DNA of 13,074 nucleotides from JBBDXI01 sp040902425. GTDB taxonomy: Bacteria; Planctomycetota; Phycisphaerae; Phycisphaerales; UBA1924. Position numbers and translations under genes: made by a program. Positions within the stretch are counted from its first letter, which is position 1, and each line of letters opens with the position of its first letter. The stretch covers positions 1 through 13,074 of the forward strand of contig JBBDXI010000108.1 in NCBI GenBank assembly GCA_040902425.1, given 5' to 3'. The notes under the pieces are model-generated. The model was given only the letters and a program-made list of their open reading frames with translations, was not told the origin of the DNA and did not search any database. Below are positions 1 through 6,320 of the stretch, piece after piece.

Positions 1-91
1 GCCGGGGCTGAACGTGGCCGACTTGGGGTGTTTCGTGACGAGGTACGGGGGGGGCGGTCCGTTGGGGGCGCCCGCGCGGGGGGGCGCGGCG
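1..91. other. Window edge, no gene; weak hairpin
   Basis: This stretch lies downstream of the membrane-protein gene, which reads leftward. No start codon opens a credible gene here on either strand. A short GC-only inverted repeat (GCGCCC at 68-73, GGGCGC at 82-87) could fold just past the stop codon of the minus-strand gene. It lacks a following T run, so it is at most a weak terminator candidate. Confidence 0.4.
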
Positions 92-1741
92 TCAGGGCGG
101 GCCGGGCGCGGCGCGCCAGGCGGCGGCATCCATGAGCGTGAGGTCGCCGGAGCGGGCGGCCACGGCGTGCTCGCGGAGCAGCGCGGTGCGCTGTGGGCCG
201 GTGAGGCGGGCGGTGTCGAGCAGGAGCCATGTCGCGCCGTACTTGTCGAGCAGCGCGAGCCGCTCCTCCTCGGTGGCGCCGTCCGGGCCGGCCTCGAAGA
301 AGCGGGCGGCATCCCGCTCGCGCTCGGGCTGGCCGGGGACGAAGAACTCGTAGTGGATCGCGGCGACGATGCGGCCGCGGACCGAGGGGACGGGCCAGGA
401 GGTGGGCCCGTCGGAGAAGACCACGTCGCGCGGGCCGACCGGGGCGAGGGCCTCGCGGTACTGCGGGAGGAGGTTGAGTTGCTTGTCGGGGCGGCCCAGG
501 GCGCGGGCGATGGGGGAGCGGGCGAGGTGGGGCTCGCGGAGGACGGCCCAGAGCTGGGGGGCCAGGAAGTAGGCCAGCACGGCCGCGCCGACCGCCGCGT
601 GGGCGGCGGCGGCGGCGGCGGGGCCGCCGGCGCGGAGGGCGCGGGCGCGCTCGATCCAGCGGCGGGGGCTGAGGAGGCCGGCGTCGTGGGCGGCGACGGC
701 GACCGCGAGGTGGAAGAAGATGAGGCCCGGGAGGGGAAGCCGGGCGAGGGCCGCCGAGCGCGCCGCCATCGCGGCCAGGCCCAGGGCGAGGCACGCCGCG
801 CCGCCGGCGAGGAGGACCCGGATGGTCCGCTGGTCTCGCGCCGCCAGGCACCACAGCGAGAGGAGCACGGCCGGCGCGCACCACTGGGTGAGCATCATCT
901 TGAGGATGCCGGGGTTGAACCAGTACTGGTTGTCGGGGCGGAGGGTGAGCGCGCGGAGGAAGCTGAACCAGGGCCAGGCGAAGCACGCCGCGGCCGCGGG
1001 GACGCCGACGGCGACAGCGATGGTGAGGCGCCGGATGCGCTCCGCGCCGGAGGCAGCACCGAAGACAGAGAAGATGCCCAGCCCAAGGAACCCCAGGGCC
1101 CCGGTCATCGGGTGGTCGAGCATCGCGGTGGCGAACAGGAGGGGCAGGATGAACCAGCCGGCCTTGGGGGCGCGGCCGCTGGCGAGGCCCAGGAAGAGCG
1201 ACCAGGCGAGGAGAACGAGGCCGAAGGCGAAGGCGGAGGGGTTGACCTGGTGCCAGGGGAGGTCGGCCAGGGCGTAACTGTTGGCGTAACCGGGCGCGCC
1301 GCCGTAGAGGCCGACCATGACCAGCAGTGCGACGCCGGAGACCTCCGGCCGTCCCAGAGCGCCGAGCAGGGCGCGGACGCCCACAACCAGGAGGAGGGTG
1401 TTGAAGACGGCGGCGGCGCTGAGGATGTGCCAGGGGTCCAGGTCGGTGGCGCGAGCGAAGGCGACCATGCCGACGAAATAAGGCGAGTAGCGGATGGAGG
1501 GGATGGCGGCGGCGTCGCCCCCGAACGTGGGGTTGCCGGGCTGCCAGAAGTCCGCGACGAGCGCGACGATGGCCCGGTGGTGCTCCCAGGCGTCGGCCTC
1601 CAGGAGGTTGTCGCGCTGGCCGGTGCAGAGGGCGACGTAGGCGACGAGGAGCGCGCCGAGGGCCCAGAAGAGTGGCCCCGCCCGTGCCGGTGCGCCGGCG
1701 CCCGACGCGGCCGGGCCGAACCCGGTCGGAGGGGTGCTCAC
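92..1741 (-). CDS. GT-C-like multi-spanning membrane protein, putative lipid-linked sugar glycosyltransferase
   Basis: This 549-residue protein is very hydrophobic. The first membrane segment is at about residues 24-40, followed by a loop with acidic residues D50 and E53 (EADAWEHH). Several more segments run to about residue 400. A soluble C-terminal part (about 405-549) contains KYGATWLLLDT at 500-510, a pattern common in the extracytoplasmic domains of GT-C membrane glycosyltransferases. In that fold an acidic residue in the first outer loop is catalytic, so D50 or E53 is a candidate; this is inference, as no family-defining motif is certain. The start is GTG at 1741, overlapping the stop of the upstream GT2 gene as GTGA, so the two genes are probably translationally coupled. 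A short alanine run (375-380) comes from a GCC repeat. It could also be a membrane protein of unknown function. Confidence 0.72.
   Translation of the reverse strand: MSTPPTGFGPAASGAGAPARAGPLFWALGALLVAYVALCTGQRDNLLEADAWEHHRAIVALVADFWQPGNPTFGGDAAAIPSIRYSPYFVGMVAFARATDLDPWHILSAAAVFNTLLLVVGVRALLGALGRPEVSGVALLVMVGLYGGAPGYANSYALADLPWHQVNPSAFAFGLVLLAWSLFLGLASGRAPKAGWFILPLLFATAMLDHPMTGALGFLGLGIFSVFGAASGAERIRRLTIAVAVGVPAAAACFAWPWFSFLRALTLRPDNQYWFNPGILKMMLTQWCAPAVLLSLWCLAARDQRTIRVLLAGGAACLALGLAAMAARSAALARLPLPGLIFFHLAVAVAAHDAGLLSPRRWIERARALRAGGPAAAAAAHAAVGAAVLAYFLAPQLWAVLREPHLARSPIARALGRPDKQLNLLPQYREALAPVGPRDVVFSDGPTSWPVPSVRGRIVAAIHYEFFVPGQPERERDAARFFEAGPDGATEEERLALLDKYGATWLLLDTARLTGPQRTALLREHAVAARSGDLTLMDAAAWRAAPGPP
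602..619 (-). repeat. (GGC)6 trinucleotide repeat inside the membrane-protein gene
   Basis: Six GGC units on the plus strand read as six GCC alanine codons (residues 375-380) of the minus-strand gene. They lie in a poorly conserved-looking linker before the last membrane segment. The unit length keeps the frame, so any length change would be tolerated. Confidence 0.6.
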
Positions 1742-2526
1742 GGGGCCTCCGCCCTCGCCCCGGCGAGGGGCTCAGCGGGGCCGGGTGCGGGCGGGGGGGC
1801 GGCCGGGTGGGAGACGGAGACCCGGCGCGGGGCGGCGCGGGAGCCGGGGCGGAGGTTGTACTTGAGGATGCACCAGAGGGCGCGCACGCCGTCCTTCCAG
1901 CGGATCTTCTTGCCCTCGGCGTAGGTCCGTCCGGAGTAGGAGACGCCGACCTCGTAGACGCGGCAGCCGAGGCGGGCGACCTTGGCGGTGATCTCGGGCT
2001 CGAAGCCGAAGCGGTTCTCCTCGACCGTGATCCTGTCGATCACCTCGCGCCGGAACACCTTGTAGCAGACCTCCATGTCGGTGAGGTTGAGGTTGGTGAG
2101 GGCGTTGGAGAGGAGGGTGAGGCCGCGGTTGCCGACGGAGTGCCAGAAGTAGAGGACGCGGTGCGACTCGCCCCCGATGAAGCGTGAGCCGAAGACCACG
2201 TCGGCCCTGCCGTCGAGGATGGGGCGGATGAGGCGGGGGTATTCCTGCGGGTCGTACTCCAGGTCCGCGTCCTGGATGATGACCATGTCGCCGCGGACGT
2301 TGGAGAACCCGGTGCGCAGGGCGGCGCCCTTGCCCTGGTTCACGGTGTGGCGGAGCAGACGGATCCGACCCGCGGCGGCGAGGCGCTCGAGGACCTGGAT
2401 CGTGCCATCCTTCGAGCAGTCGTCGATGACGATGATCTCTTTTTCCACGGGGACGGCTGCGACGGCGTCGATGAGCTTCTCGACGGTGGCGGCCTCGTTG
2501 TAGACGGGGATGACGACGGAGAGCAT
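1738..2526 (-). CDS. GT2 family glycosyltransferase, DPM1-type polyprenyl-phosphate sugar transferase
   Basis: This 262-residue cytoplasmic GT-A enzyme probably moves a sugar from a nucleotide donor to polyprenyl phosphate. It opens with MLSVVIPVYNEA (1-12), followed by the nucleotide-binding DDCSKDGT (35-42), NQGKGAALRTG (63-73), the metal-binding DADLEYDP (86-93) and the RFGFEPEITAK acceptor-side motif (172-182). AEGKKIRWKDG (203-213) is typical of the DPM1-like subgroup. No C-terminal membrane segments are present, unlike ArnC/GtrB relatives; the tail (227-262) is only Pro/Ala rich. The start at 2526 begins exactly at the conserved first strand; an in-frame ATG at 2631 would add 35 low-complexity residues and was not chosen. 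No Shine-Dalgarno sequence is visible. The gene overlaps the downstream GT-C-like gene by 4 bp, which suggests it makes the lipid-sugar donor for that protein. The sugar is unknown. Confidence 0.9.
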   Translation of the reverse strand: MLSVVIPVYNEAATVEKLIDAVAAVPVEKEIIVIDDCSKDGTIQVLERLAAAGRIRLLRHTVNQGKGAALRTGFSNVRGDMVIIQDADLEYDPQEYPRLIRPILDGRADVVFGSRFIGGESHRVLYFWHSVGNRGLTLLSNALTNLNLTDMEVCYKVFRREVIDRITVEENRFGFEPEITAKVARLGCRVYEVGVSYSGRTYAEGKKIRWKDGVRALWCILKYNLRPGSRAAPRRVSVSHPAAPPPAPGPAEPLAGARAEAP

Positions 2527-2731
2527 GGCGGGTGTCGGGCGAGGGTCGATTGGGGGACCGGCCGCGGTAGAGGCGGCGCGGGGGGGCGGAAACCGGGCGG
2601 AAGTATGCCCCGCGGTTGGGGTGCGCTCCACCCGCGGGGGTGAATTCCCTCCCCAAAACCGACGGGGGGCCTTCTCGGCGCGTAGGAACGCGGCTGATGG
2701 GTCCGGAAAACCGTGCCGGTCGGCCCGGGCG
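2527..2731. promoter_or_regulatory. 205-bp gap with inverted repeat and -10-like box for the glycosyltransferase operon
   Basis: This non-coding gap separates the transketolase stop from the GT2 start. On the minus strand a CATACT box (2602-2607, followed by TCCGC) resembles a -10 element and would give a leader of about 70 nt. Immediately upstream of it on that strand is an 8-bp inverted repeat, CCCCGCGG at 2608-2615 and CCGCGGGG at 2632-2639. Because it fills the place of a -35 element, it may be an operator; alternatively it ends the transketolase transcript. No -35 match is visible. Confidence 0.35.
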
Positions 2732-4702
2732 TCAGGCGACCTGCAGCAGCTTCATCGCGGTCTTCACGATGTCCTGGGCGGTCAGGCCGCACATCGCGAG
2801 CAGCTCCTCGGGGGTCTTGGCGCTCTTGGGGATGCGGCGGACGTGCATCTGCTCGAGGGTGAAGGCGTCGCCGGAGGCGGTGAGGGCGTCGGCGATGGCC
2901 GAGCCGATCCCGCCGCCGTAGTTGTCCTCGATGGAGACCACGTAGCCGTTGTTGCGCCCGATGAGGTCCAGCAGCTTCTCGTGCTCGAAGGGCAGGGAGT
3001 AGAGGTCCACCAGGGTGGCGCTGATGCCGGCCTTGTCGAGCAGGTCCAGGGCCTTGTTGGCCTCGTGGACCATGTAGCCGGCAGCGCAGAGGACGACGTC
3101 GCGGCCTTCCTGGAGGACCTCGAACCCGCCGAGGTTGAAGACGACGTCCTCGTTGTAGATGAACTCGGTGTCGGGGCGGAGGGTGCGCATGTAGCAGGCG
3201 CCCTCGTACTCGGCCATGGCCCCGGTGAGGGCGTAGGCGGCGTAGGCGTCGGCCGGTTGCAGGATGTAGCAGGCAGGGTTGCCGCGGTGGTCCTTGATGG
3301 TGCTGAAGGAGCGGAACCAGGCGACATCCGGGAGGGCCATCTGGCTGGGGCCGTCGCTGGCGAGGCTGATGCCGGCGTGGCTGCCGATCAGTTTGAGGTT
3401 GGCGCCGGAGTTGATGGCCATCTCGATCTGGTCGTAGCCGCGGGTGATGAACTTGGCGAAGGTGTTGCAGAAGGGGATCTTGCCGGCGGCGGAGAGGCCG
3501 ACGCCGACCGACATCATGTTCTGCTCGGCGATCTTGCACTCGATGAAGCGGTCCTTCAGGTCGGCGTCCTTGGCGAACAGCTCGGTGAAGGTGGAGTTGC
3601 TGACGTCGGCGTCGAGGACGACGACGCGGTCGTTGACGTGGCCCAGGGCGCGGAGGGCCAGGCCGTAGGCGCGTCGTGTGGCCATCTTGCCGGTCTGGAG
3701 GGCGGAGACCATGTCGAAGCGCTTGGCGGTCTCGGTGAGGGTGGGCAGCTCGCCGCTGGAGAGCTCGCGGGGCGGGGCCTGGGGCGGGGGCTGGATCTCG
3801 AAGGAGTCCGACGGGGTCAGGGCGCTGGTGAGCTGGACGCGCTTTTCGTCGAGCTCGCTGAGGGCCTTCTTGAGGCCGTCGGCCGCGGGGGGCTTGCCGT
3901 GCCAGCCGCCGCCCTGCATGGTCGAGGCGCCCCAGCCCTTCACGGTCTTGGCGACGACGGCCATGGGCTTGGCCCCGCTCTGCTGGCTGATCTCGACGAA
4001 GGCGTCGAAGGCGGCCTTGATCTGGACGGGGTTGTGGCCGTCGATGACCTTGACGTTGAAGCCGATGGCCTGGAGCTTCGCGGCGAGGCGCTCGGCGGAC
4101 TGCTGCGGGCTGACGCGGTCGGCCTGGCCGTACTCGTTGCAGTTGAAGATGGCCAGGACGTTGTTCAGGTTGCGGTCCATGAGGTAGTCGAGGGCCTCGG
4201 TGACCTGGCCCTCGCGGCTCTCGCCGTCGCCGATGATGCAGTAGATGCGCTTGTCCTGGGCGTCGAGGCGTGCGGCGTCGCCGAGGCCCGCGGCGACGGA
4301 GAGGCCCTGGCCGAGGGAGCCGGTGGCGGCGTCGAAGAAGGGGAAGCCCTCCATGGGGTTGGGGTGGCCGTCGAGCTCGCTGTCGGCCTCGCGGAGCTTG
4401 CGGAGGTCGGTCATCTGGAGCTTGCGGCGCTTGTCGGGGTCCTCGCCGACGGTGACGCCGAGCTTGATGGCGGCGGCGTAGATGATGGGGACGCCGTGGC
4501 CCTCGCTGAGGACGAGGCGGTCGCTGGTGGGGTAGGCGGGGTAGTCCGGGCTCCACCGCATGGTGTGGAACATGAGGACGGTGACGAGGTGGCCGAGGCT
4601 CATGGCGGTGCTGGGGTGGCCCGCGCCGGCGGCGGCGGTCATCTCCAGGGCCATCTTGTCGAGCTCGATCGCCTGGGCGTGGACGGCGGCTTCGAAGGAC
4701 AT
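2732..4702 (-). CDS. tkt: Transketolase
   Basis: This 656-residue thiamine-diphosphate enzyme moves two-carbon units between sugar phosphates in the pentose phosphate pathway. The N-terminal domain has GAGHPST (26-32), SEGHG (66-70), TGSLGQGL (127-134) and the cofactor motif GDG (158-160) with N187/N189. The pyrimidine-binding domain has the essential glutamate in IAEQNM (E393), GSHAG (440-444) and DGPSQMA (450-456). The sequence around GDGESREGQ, NEYGQADR and FIECKIAEQNM resembles the animal/archaeal-like transketolase branch more than the E. coli TktA branch. A linker at about 300-325 is rich in Pro, Ser and Glu. The ATG at 4702 follows AAAAGGA (4710-4716) with 7 nt spacing, which supports this start. 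It is divergent from dnaN and separated from the glycosyltransferase genes by 205 bp, so it is probably monocistronic. Confidence 0.95.
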   Translation of the reverse strand: MSFEAAVHAQAIELDKMALEMTAAAGAGHPSTAMSLGHLVTVLMFHTMRWSPDYPAYPTSDRLVLSEGHGVPIIYAAAIKLGVTVGEDPDKRRKLQMTDLRKLREADSELDGHPNPMEGFPFFDAATGSLGQGLSVAAGLGDAARLDAQDKRIYCIIGDGESREGQVTEALDYLMDRNLNNVLAIFNCNEYGQADRVSPQQSAERLAAKLQAIGFNVKVIDGHNPVQIKAAFDAFVEISQQSGAKPMAVVAKTVKGWGASTMQGGGWHGKPPAADGLKKALSELDEKRVQLTSALTPSDSFEIQPPPQAPPRELSSGELPTLTETAKRFDMVSALQTGKMATRRAYGLALRALGHVNDRVVVLDADVSNSTFTELFAKDADLKDRFIECKIAEQNMMSVGVGLSAAGKIPFCNTFAKFITRGYDQIEMAINSGANLKLIGSHAGISLASDGPSQMALPDVAWFRSFSTIKDHRGNPACYILQPADAYAAYALTGAMAEYEGACYMRTLRPDTEFIYNEDVVFNLGGFEVLQEGRDVVLCAAGYMVHEANKALDLLDKAGISATLVDLYSLPFEHEKLLDLIGRNNGYVVSIEDNYGGGIGSAIADALTASGDAFTLEQMHVRRIPKSAKTPEELLAMCGLTAQDIVKTAMKLLQVA

Positions 4703-4709
4703 GGGGCGA

Positions 4710-4716
4710 TCCTTTT
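4710..4716 (-). promoter_or_regulatory. Ribosome binding site of transketolase
   Basis: On the minus strand AAAAGGA lies 7 nt before the ATG at 4702. It stands out in a GC-rich context and decides the start. Confidence 0.6.
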
Positions 4717-4909
4717 CTCTCGTCTGCTGTCGGCGCGGCCACCGTGGACCGGCGAAGCAGCCCCCAGCGATTGCGGGGTCGCCAAATCGGACAAAACCCG
4801 ACCGGGGGCGCGGGACGCGCCGCCGGAGAGGGACGGGTGGAGTATCCGCCATCTGCGCGCGCCTGACAACCCCGGCGGGGTGTCTAAACCGGCTGGGCGG
4901 GGAGATTGG

Positions 4910-4941
4910 GGGGAGCGCTGCGCCGGCCCGGCGCCCTCCCC
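4910..4941. repeat. Hairpin-forming inverted repeat in the tkt-dnaN divergent region
   Basis: Outer arms GGGGAG and CTCCCC enclose inner arms GCGCCGG and CCGGCGC around a single central C, with a few unpaired bases between the two stems. It has no T run on either side and sits between two divergent starts, so a protein-binding site or a DNA-structural role is more plausible than termination. Confidence 0.4.
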
Positions 4942-5031
4942 AAGCGCTCGCGGGGCTGTGGCTTACCTGTCGGGAGGGGGGCGGGAGGGGGCGGAGGACG
5001 GGGTGGGGCCGCCGCGCCGGGCGGTTTCGGA

Positions 5032-5060
5032 TAAACTTGCCGCCCTTACAGCGAACGGAG
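5032..5060 (+). promoter_or_regulatory. dnaN -10-like box and Shine-Dalgarno site
   Basis: TAAACT at 5032-5037, preceded by GGA and followed by TGC, resembles a -10 element. ACGGAG at 5055-5060 is a ribosome binding site 5 nt before the ATG at 5066. The predicted leader is roughly 20-25 nt. No recognisable -35 element is present. Confidence 0.45.
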
Positions 5061-5065
5061 TCCCC

Positions 5066-6250
5066 ATGAAGGTGATCTGCGACCGCGGCGCCCTGCTGGA
5101 TGCCGTCAATCTTATTTCCGGGGTGGTGGCCGCCCGGACGCCCCGGCCCCAGCTGCAGTGCGTGAAGCTGACGGCGAAGAAGTCCGGGAAGGCGGGCGAG
5201 CTGACGATGGCCGCGACCGACGCGGAGATCTCGCTGCGCCTGCGGACGACGCAGGTGGATGTGCAGGACGCCGGGGAGGCGCTGATCCCGGCGGACAAAC
5301 TGCGGCAGATCGTGGCGGCGGAGGAGGGGGACGCGACGCTGACGATCGAGGCGGAGCAGGACGCGGTGCTGATCCGCGGGGGCGATGCGCGGTTCAAGGT
5401 GCTGGGGTACCCGGCGAGCGAGTTCCCGCCGATCCCGGACTTCGAGAGGATCGCGGCGGGGAAGGAGCCGGGGGTGAAGGCGCGGACGGTGTTCACGCAC
5501 AGCGCCGGGGCGCTGAACCAGATGGTGGCGCGGACTCTGTTCGCGACGGCGCGGGAGAACAGCCGCTACGCGATCAACGGCGTGCTGCTGAAGCGGGACG
5601 GCAAGCGGCTGGAGATGGTGGCGACCGACGGGCGGCGGCTGGCGCTGTGCCGGCAGAACGTCGCGGGGGGCAAGGAAAAGGACGAGGCGGGGATCTCGTG
5701 CATCGTCCCCACCAAGGCCCTGGCGCTGCTGCAGAAGCTCTTCGAGGACCCCGAGGCGCCGGTGCAGATCGCGATCACGGAGAACCAGATCCTCTTCAGC
5801 CTGGGGAGCGCCGACGAGGGGGGGAACACGGCGGTGCTGACCAGCAACCTGGTGGAGGGGACCTTCCCGCCCTACGAGGACGTGATCCCCAAGGACCAGG
5901 ACAAGCGGATCGTCTTCGACCGGGATGTGCTGAACAGCGCGGTGCGCCGGGCGGCGCTCTTGACCAACGAGGAGTCGCGCGGGGTGCGGATGCGCTTCAA
6001 GAAGAGCGACAAGCAGGTCGAGTTCTCCAGCCGCGCCCCGGAGATGGGGGAGGCGGAGATCAACGTGGATGTGTCGAGCTACGAGGGGGACGACATCGAG
6101 ATCGGGTTCAACCCCACCTTCGTGACCGATGCGCTGAAGGTGATCCCCGACCCCGAGGTGATCATGGAGCTGAAGGCGCCGAACAAGCCGGGGCTGATCA
6201 AGAGCGGGACCGACTTTGTCTACGTCGTTATGCCGGTGAACCTGCAGTAG
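5066..6250 (+). CDS. dnaN: DNA polymerase III beta subunit (sliding clamp)
   Basis: This 394-residue protein forms the ring that holds the replicative polymerase on DNA. It has the usual three-domain plan, roughly 1-125, 126-260 and 261-394. Recognisable clamp signatures are NSRYAINGVLL (165-175), MVATDGRRLALC (184-195), FPPYEDVIPKD (267-277), ALLTNEESRGVRM (297-309), IEIGFNPTFVTDAL (344-357) and the C-terminal FVYVVMPVNLQ, which builds the partner-binding pocket and matches the E. coli ending YVVMPMRL closely. It is somewhat longer than the E. coli clamp (366 residues), partly through the Lys/Glu-rich loop GGKEKDEAG (201-209). The start is supported by ACGGAG 5 nt upstream and by the conserved first strand MKVICDR. 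dnaA, recF and gyrB, frequent neighbours elsewhere, are absent. Confidence 0.97.
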   Translation: MKVICDRGALLDAVNLISGVVAARTPRPQLQCVKLTAKKSGKAGELTMAATDAEISLRLRTTQVDVQDAGEALIPADKLRQIVAAEEGDATLTIEAEQDAVLIRGGDARFKVLGYPASEFPPIPDFERIAAGKEPGVKARTVFTHSAGALNQMVARTLFATARENSRYAINGVLLKRDGKRLEMVATDGRRLALCRQNVAGGKEKDEAGISCIVPTKALALLQKLFEDPEAPVQIAITENQILFSLGSADEGGNTAVLTSNLVEGTFPPYEDVIPKDQDKRIVFDRDVLNSAVRRAALLTNEESRGVRMRFKKSDKQVEFSSRAPEMGEAEINVDVSSYEGDDIEIGFNPTFVTDALKVIPDPEVIMELKAPNKPGLIKSGTDFVYVVMPVNLQ

Positions 6251-6320
6251 GCGCCGGCCGGCGGGCGGGCGTCCCGCGAGCCGCCGGTATACTCCGCGCC
6301 CGCCAGGCGGAGGGCTCCTC
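6251..6320 (+). promoter_or_regulatory. Promoter and ribosome binding site of the halogenase-like gene
   Basis: TATACT at 6288-6293 is the best -10 match in the window. GGAGGG at 6309-6314 is a strong Shine-Dalgarno site 6 nt before the GTG start at 6321. The 70-bp gap and private box suggest the gene is transcribed separately from dnaN, although read-through is possible because no clear terminator is seen after dnaN. Confidence 0.5.

Larger units (their letters stand above)
4703..5065. promoter_or_regulatory. 363-bp divergent promoter region between transketolase and dnaN
   Basis: I see no gene here. On the minus strand a GATACT box (4841-4846, followed by CCACC) is a -10 candidate for transketolase and would give a leader of about 135 nt. 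On the plus strand TAAACT (5032-5037) is a -10 candidate for dnaN. Between them lies an inverted repeat: GGGGAG (4910-4915) with CTCCCC (4936-4941), enclosing GCGCCGG/CCGGCGC (4920-4934). The 6-bp palindrome AGCGCT occurs at 4914-4919 and again at 4943-4948. No clear -35 hexamers and no DnaA-box cluster are visible. Confidence 0.4.

Noticed and set aside
14..1924. A 636-codon open frame on the plus strand, opposite the membrane protein and the end of the GT2 gene
   Set aside because: Its translation is Gly/Ala/Glu/Arg-rich low complexity with no domain, as expected for the antisense of GC-rich genes. The minus-strand genes carry clear motifs and membrane segments.
2527..2631. A longer GT2 protein starting at 2631
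   Set aside because: The extra 35 residues are Pro/Ala/Arg-rich with no counterpart in the family, and the conserved first strand starts at the ATG at 2526.
2340..4742. An 800-codon minus-strand frame overlapping transketolase in another frame
   Set aside because: The Arg/Pro/Gly-rich translation has no domain and is a frame shadow of the transketolase gene.
4703..5065. A chromosomal replication origin next to dnaN
   Set aside because: No DnaA-box cluster or AT-rich stretch is visible, and dnaA is not in the window.
2510..6250. A 1246-codon plus-strand frame that looks like a long fusion ending in dnaN
   Set aside because: Only the last 394 codons are the clamp. The upstream part is antisense to transketolase and reads through the divergent gap; the ATG at 5066 has its own ribosome site and matches the conserved clamp N-terminus.
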